Source of the DNA: Paracoccus alcaliphilus
Lineage (GTDB): Bacteria > Pseudomonadota > Alphaproteobacteria > Rhodobacterales > Rhodobacteraceae
Direction of reading: 5' to 3'
DNA: 64,000 nucleotides
Assembly: GCF_028553725.1 (NCBI RefSeq)
Contig: NZ_CP067124.1
Location: 2,986,001-3,050,000, forward strand
Position 1 is the first letter of the stretch; every line of letters starts with the position of its first letter. This document shows positions 62,787 to 64,000 of this stretch, piece after piece. The translations under genes and the position numbers were made by a program. The notes beneath the pieces are model-generated. The model did not search any database. It was not told the origin of the DNA and was given only the letters and a program-made list of their open reading frames with translations.

Positions 62787-62860
62787 TGGAGCGGGTGAAG
62801 GGAATCGAACCCTCATCATAAGCTTGGAAGGCTTCTGCTCTACCATTGAGCTACACCCGC
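62787..62860 (-). tRNA. tRNA-Gly (anticodon TCC)
   Basis: On the minus strand the 74-nt sequence begins GCGGGTGTAGCTCAATGG and ends with CACCCGC-TCCA, so the CCA is encoded. The acceptor stem GCGGGTG/CACCCGC is perfect. The T-arm contains GGTTCGATTCC, and the anticodon loop CTTCCAA carries TCC at 62828-62826. The gene is flanked by IS debris on both sides but is itself intact. Confidence 0.96.
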
Positions 62861-62914
62861 ACTGCGTCTCTCATAATATTTACCTATCTGATGCGCAAGG
62901 CGGATTGAATACGG

Positions 62915-62942
62915 TGACCCGCGCCGGGTTTGCCGCAGGCTG
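62915..62942 (-). repeat. Lone IS3 terminal inverted repeat
   Basis: TGACCCGCGCCGGGTTTGCC followed by GCAGGCTG matches the reverse complement of 61393-61420 in 26 of 28 bases. No IS3 coding sequence adjoins it. It faces the opposite way to the repeat at 61420, so the methyltransferase and tRNA-Gly lie between two opposed IS3 ends. Confidence 0.75.
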
Positions 62943-63021
62943 TCGAGGCGCCGGCGAATGCCCGTCCGTTGCGAACTCTATGCGGCTGATGTAGGAGGCG
63001 AGATGCCTGCATTCAGGATGC

Positions 63022-63372
63022 GTGGATCATAGCAGACGATATGGAAACGAACGAACATGTGGCTTCCTTGCCGTCGCCGCTGAGGATTGGCTTGGTCACG
63101 CCGGCTTGGCCTGGCAACAAGACCGCAAACCGGCAGAGGTGGTTCGGATGAACCGGACCATCAAAGAGGCCACCGTCAAACGCTTCCACTACGAGAGCCA
63201 CGACCAGTTGCGCCGGACCCTTGAGGACTTCATCCACGCCTACAATTTCGGACGCAGCCTCAAGCCTTAAAGGGCCTGACGCCATGCGAGTTCATCTGCA
63301 AACAGAGGACTTCAGAGCCGGATCGTTTCATCATCGATCCAATCCATCAAAGGCCGGGACCGGACAGTTCGG
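63022..63372 (+). pseudogene. IS481-like transposase fragment, frameshifted C-terminus
   Basis: Frame 1 reads VVRMNRTIKEATVKRFHYESHDQLRRTLEDFIHAYNFGRSLK, the end of an IS481-family integrase core (with the catalytic Glu region lost or diverged). After a frameshift near 63268 another frame continues KGLTPCEFICKQRTSEPDRFIIDPIHQ, the family's C-terminus. The N-terminal part is absent. Confidence 0.8.
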
Positions 63373-63396
63373 GGTTGGCCGGGATCTCGGAGGAAG

Positions 63397-63999
63397 TTAC
63401 CGATCCGCAACCCGCTCGTGATCCTCGCCGAACAGGCCCCGCAGCCCGCGCGCCACGAGATTGCCCACCTTCGGGCGCGGCTGGGCGAGAAAGGGCAGCG
63501 GGCGGCAGACTTCCATCGCAGCGATGCCGACTCGGGCGGTCAGGGCGCCGTTCACCACGCCTTCGCCAAAGCGGCGCGACAGTTTCGACAGCAGGCCGCC
63601 GCCAGCGACCGTCTCGATCATGTCGTCGCCGGCCGCCACCGCGCCGGTGGCGACCAGATGCGTCATCACCGTGCGCGCCAGCCGCCATCCGCCGACCGCG
63701 CCCGCGCGCCCGCCATAGATCTCGGCCATGCGGCGGATCATCCGCAGATTGGCGGCCAGCGCCGCGATCACATCGACCAGCGCCAGCGGGATCAGCGCCG
63801 TGGCGGCGGCGACGGTGCGGGATGCGGCCTCGATTTCCCGCCTTGCCTGCTGATCCAGCGGGGCCAGCAGCTCGGTCTCGGCCATGGTCAGCAGGGTGCG
63901 CGGGTCATAGGCATCGGCGCTGTGCTCGGCCAGCCGCTGGCGGCCCCATTCGGTTTCCGGGCGGCGGGCATAGAGCGCGACCAGCGCCGTGCTGACCTG
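63397..63999 (-). CDS. YcjF-like (TIGR01620/DUF697) membrane protein, 5' end cut off
   Basis: The frame is open to the window edge; about 200 C-terminal residues are visible. An internal Met lies at 63885, but homologous-looking sequence (RLAEHSADAYDPRTLLT) precedes it, so the true start is outside. Features: hydrophobic ALIPLALVDVIAALAANLRMIRRMAEIYGG, then TVMTHLVATGAVAAGDDMIE and GLLSKLSRRFGEGVVNGALTARVGIAAMEVCRPLPF, characteristic of this family. Often linked to a YcjX-type GTPase, which may lie beyond the window. Function unknown. Confidence 0.85.
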   Translation of the reverse strand, partial: QVSTALVALYARRPETEWGRQRLAEHSADAYDPRTLLTMAETELLAPLDQQARREIEAASRTVAAATALIPLALVDVIAALAANLRMIRRMAEIYGGRAGAVGGWRLARTVMTHLVATGAVAAGDDMIETVAGGGLLSKLSRRFGEGVVNGALTARVGIAAMEVCRPLPFLAQPRPKVGNLVARGLRGLFGEDHERVADR

Positions 64000-64000
64000 C

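Noticed and set aside
62787..62860. tRNA-Gly as an attachment site of an integrative element
   Set aside because: No duplicate of its 3' end is present in the window and no integrase gene was found; the surrounding fragments are transposases.

Overview
The window looks like a chromosome segment of a GC-rich alphaproteobacterium of the Rhodobacterales, most like Paracoccus. This rests on the protein sequences I recognise, on gene linkages familiar from that group (hisS-hisZ-hisG, a tiny membrane protein just upstream of gap, grxD next to bolA and glnA-glnB) and on a type of intergenic palindrome common there. No database search was possible, so species-level naming is inference.

Layout. 1-5.1 kb: end of a DUF808 membrane protein, then the ugpBAEC glycerol-3-phosphate uptake operon behind a candidate Pho box. 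5.1-9.1 kb: DUF192 and double cold-shock proteins, pdxH divergent from fabI, a LysE-type exporter and gpt. 9.2-20.5 kb: a PRC-barrel repeat protein, trpE with a PpiD-like chaperone, an aminotransferase, then a tight trpG-trpD-ung-trpC-moaC-moeA string. 20.6-26.7 kb: lexA with its own SOS box, hemC, hemE, an EamA transporter, a DUF4956/VTC-domain pair and hemF. 26.8-39.6 kb: lipoprotein, SDR, rRNA-methyltransferase-like gene, clpS, a D,D-carboxypeptidase, an OpgG-type glucan protein, folE2, metZ, a DctBD-like two-component system and purQ. 39.7-51.5 kb: slyX, hisS-hisZ-hisG, tig, bluB, an SMR pump, a YihY/BrkB protein, purB, an orphan FliG-like protein and gap.

Two insertion-sequence islands interrupt this housekeeping backbone. 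Island 1 (51.56-55.23 kb, between gap and grxD) contains an IS5-family remnant, an apparently complete IS1111-type element (IS110 family) with subterminal inverted repeats and a 3' non-coding segment that could encode a bridge/seek RNA, and an IS3-family transposase gene split by a complete IS903-like IS5 element with a perfect 9-bp target duplication. Island 2 (59.74-63.37 kb) starts inside the 3' end of nnr, whose reading frame now runs into an IS3 orfA tail. It continues with a chimeric IS3 orfB, an IS110 fragment, an IS3 tail, a D12-class DNA adenine methyltransferase, tRNA-Gly(TCC), a lone IS3 terminal repeat and an IS481-like fragment. grxD, bolA, glnA, glnB and nnr lie between the islands; a YcjF-like gene runs off the right edge.

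The observations most worth a second look are the IS1111 element (its non-coding region carries near copies of both its own insertion junctions), the nnr/IS3 fusion, a DctD-like regulator without the GAFTGA loop, an SDR without its catalytic lysine, the orphan FliG and two copies of a structured intergenic repeat.
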